32,429 nucleotides of DNA from Candidatus Magasanikiibacteriota bacterium (lineage in GTDB: Bacteria; Patescibacteriota; Patescibacteriia; Magasanikbacterales; GWA2-37-8), in assembly GCA_023246725.1 (NCBI GenBank), contig JAHFHV010000009.1:1-32429 (forward strand), given 5' to 3'. The notes beneath the pieces are model-generated. The model ran no database searches. It was not told the DNA's origin and was given only the letters and a program-made list of their open reading frames with translations. Shown here piece by piece: positions 31,554 to 32,429 of this stretch. The position numbers and the translations under genes are program-made. Position 1 is the stretch's first letter. Each line of letters starts with the position of its first letter.

Positions 31554-32429
31554 TTATATCTCCCCTTTCAACTCCTCGAGCATCTTCCGCGACGATTTGC
31601 TTAATTTTTTGGGGACGCGAATTTTTACGCGCACATAATGGTCGCCGCGGTTACTGCTCTGGAGGTGAGAGATGCCTTTGTGGCGGAGACGAATGAGTTG
31701 ACCGGATTCCGTACCTTCTGGGACAACGACTTTGACTGGCCCCTCGATGGTTTCAATTTCAATATGATCGCCGAGCACGGCTTGCGCGAAATTTATTTCC
31801 GCGTCCGTGTACACGTCAAACCCTTCCCGATGAAAAATTTTGGATGGTTTGATGTGGACCATCACGAACAAATCGCCACTCTGCCCGCCGTGGGGCGCGG
31901 CTTCGCCGTGGCCGGTGAGGCGGATGGATTGACCAGTGTCAATCCCAGCGGGAATTTTAACTTTCACGGTTGCATTTTTATTCGTGACACCACTACCCCC
32001 GCAATGTTGGCATTTTTTGCTATGCGTTTGCCCGCGACCGTGGCACGTGGGGCAGGTGGCGACCGTTTGCATTGCGCCTAAAAATGTTCGCTGTACCTGC
32101 ATCACTTGGCCCTGGCCTTTACACTCTTTACACGTATCCATTTTGCTCCCCGGCTCCCCGCCTGTTCCGTTGCACACATCGCACTTTGACTGTTTGCGAA
32201 GCGATAGTTCGCGCTCCACTCCAAACGCCGCTTCTTTAAAATCTAACTCCACGTCAACTTGAATATCATTGCCGCGCGATTGACCGCCTCTACGACGGCC
32301 ACCTCCGCCAAAGGCGGATCCGCCTGTGGCGGAGAAGAAGTCTCCAAAAATATCACCCAAATCAGCACCGCCAAAGTCAAATTGAAAACCGCCGCCTTGG
32401 CCACGCGCTTGACGCATAAAATCTTCCCA
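31554..32429 (-). CDS. dnaJ: Chaperone DnaJ, 5' part outside the window
   Basis: At least 292 aa; the frame is open to the window edge (upstream codons read W-E-D-F), and the J domain lies beyond it. Visible parts are the Gly/Phe-rich region (GGGFQFDFGGADLGDIFGDF, then Gly/Arg-rich), four zinc-binding CxxCxGxG repeats (CDVCNGTG, CKECKGQG, CPTCHGRG, CQHCGGSG) and the two C-terminal substrate-binding beta domains. It is a co-chaperone of DnaK in protein folding. The end KGEI is duplicated at 30355-30410. Confidence 0.97.
   Translation of the reverse strand, partial: WEDFMRQARGQGGGFQFDFGGADLGDIFGDFFSATGGSAFGGGGRRRGGQSRGNDIQVDVELDFKEAAFGVERELSLRKQSKCDVCNGTGGEPGSKMDTCKECKGQGQVMQVQRTFLGAMQTVATCPTCHGRGQTHSKKCQHCGGSGVTNKNATVKVKIPAGIDTGQSIRLTGHGEAAPHGGQSGDLFVMVHIKPSKIFHREGFDVYTDAEINFAQAVLGDHIEIETIEGPVKVVVPEGTESGQLIRLRHKGISHLQSSNRGDHYVRVKIRVPKKLSKSSRKMLEELKGEI

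Noticed and set aside
1-32429. CRISPR array
   Set aside because: The repeats are dispersed palindromes without regular spacing or unique equal-length spacers, and no cas gene is present.
1-32429. tRNA or rRNA genes
   Set aside because: No cloverleaf with a GTTCGA-type T-arm and CCA-side stem, and no rRNA core sequence, was noticed in the gaps; this was checked only by eye.

Overview
The window looks like a chromosomal segment of a Candidate Phyla Radiation (Patescibacteria) bacterium, most likely a Parcubacteria-type lineage. This is inference from gene content and style: small core genes (recJ, era, pyrG, rplI, murA, rnhA, dnaJ) without strong Shine-Dalgarno sites, an ECF sigma factor followed by a DUF5667-type membrane protein, a DUF2304/glycosyltransferase cluster, a PEGA-domain protein, and dense intergenic palindromic repeats. 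TGA acts as a stop (for example at 5897-5899), so the standard bacterial code fits. bL9 is present.

Layout. 1-860: a GC-rich lipoprotein gene with a perfect Shine-Dalgarno site, unlike everything else here, divergent from recJ across a shared promoter region (862-911). 1057-2955: recJ. 2956-6199 (minus): a four-gene run of YtxH-like protein, Tat-signal M15 peptidase, 109-aa helical protein, and a membrane-anchored protein with a caspase-like His-Gly/Ala-Cys-x-Gly signature. 6372-7232: membrane thioredoxin-like protein. 7319-14638 (minus): surface polysaccharide cluster with a shortened GT4, a methyltransferase, an ABC exporter, a GT4, a DUF2304 protein, a GT2 and a UDP-glucuronate decarboxylase-like epimerase. 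14794-16785: secreted subtilase, divergent from an initiating sugar-phosphate transferase (16831-18216). 18417-24275: pyrG, rplI, era, S41 peptidase and murA. 24458-26227: PEGA/propeller protein and RNase HI. 26261-28854: a DUF5666-like secreted protein, a DUF5667-like membrane protein and an ECF sigma factor. 28959-30275: secreted coiled-coil protein. 30411-31451: RhuM-family gene. 31554-window end: dnaJ (5' end outside the window).

The most interesting signals are: (1) the caspase-like operon at 2956-6199; (2) two copies of a three-hairpin leader directly upstream of the DUF5666 and DUF5667 genes, with the pairing kept although the stem sequences differ; (3) a mosaic around the RhuM gene in which the dnaJ 3' end and the sigma-factor 5' end are each duplicated in alternating order; (4) palindromic repeats that have entered protein-coding genes in frame (recJ, GT4 twice, a methyltransferase, a thioredoxin linker); (5) a promoter with an 8-bp homopolymer in its spacer.

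All calls come from reading the sequence and recalled family knowledge; no database search was run.
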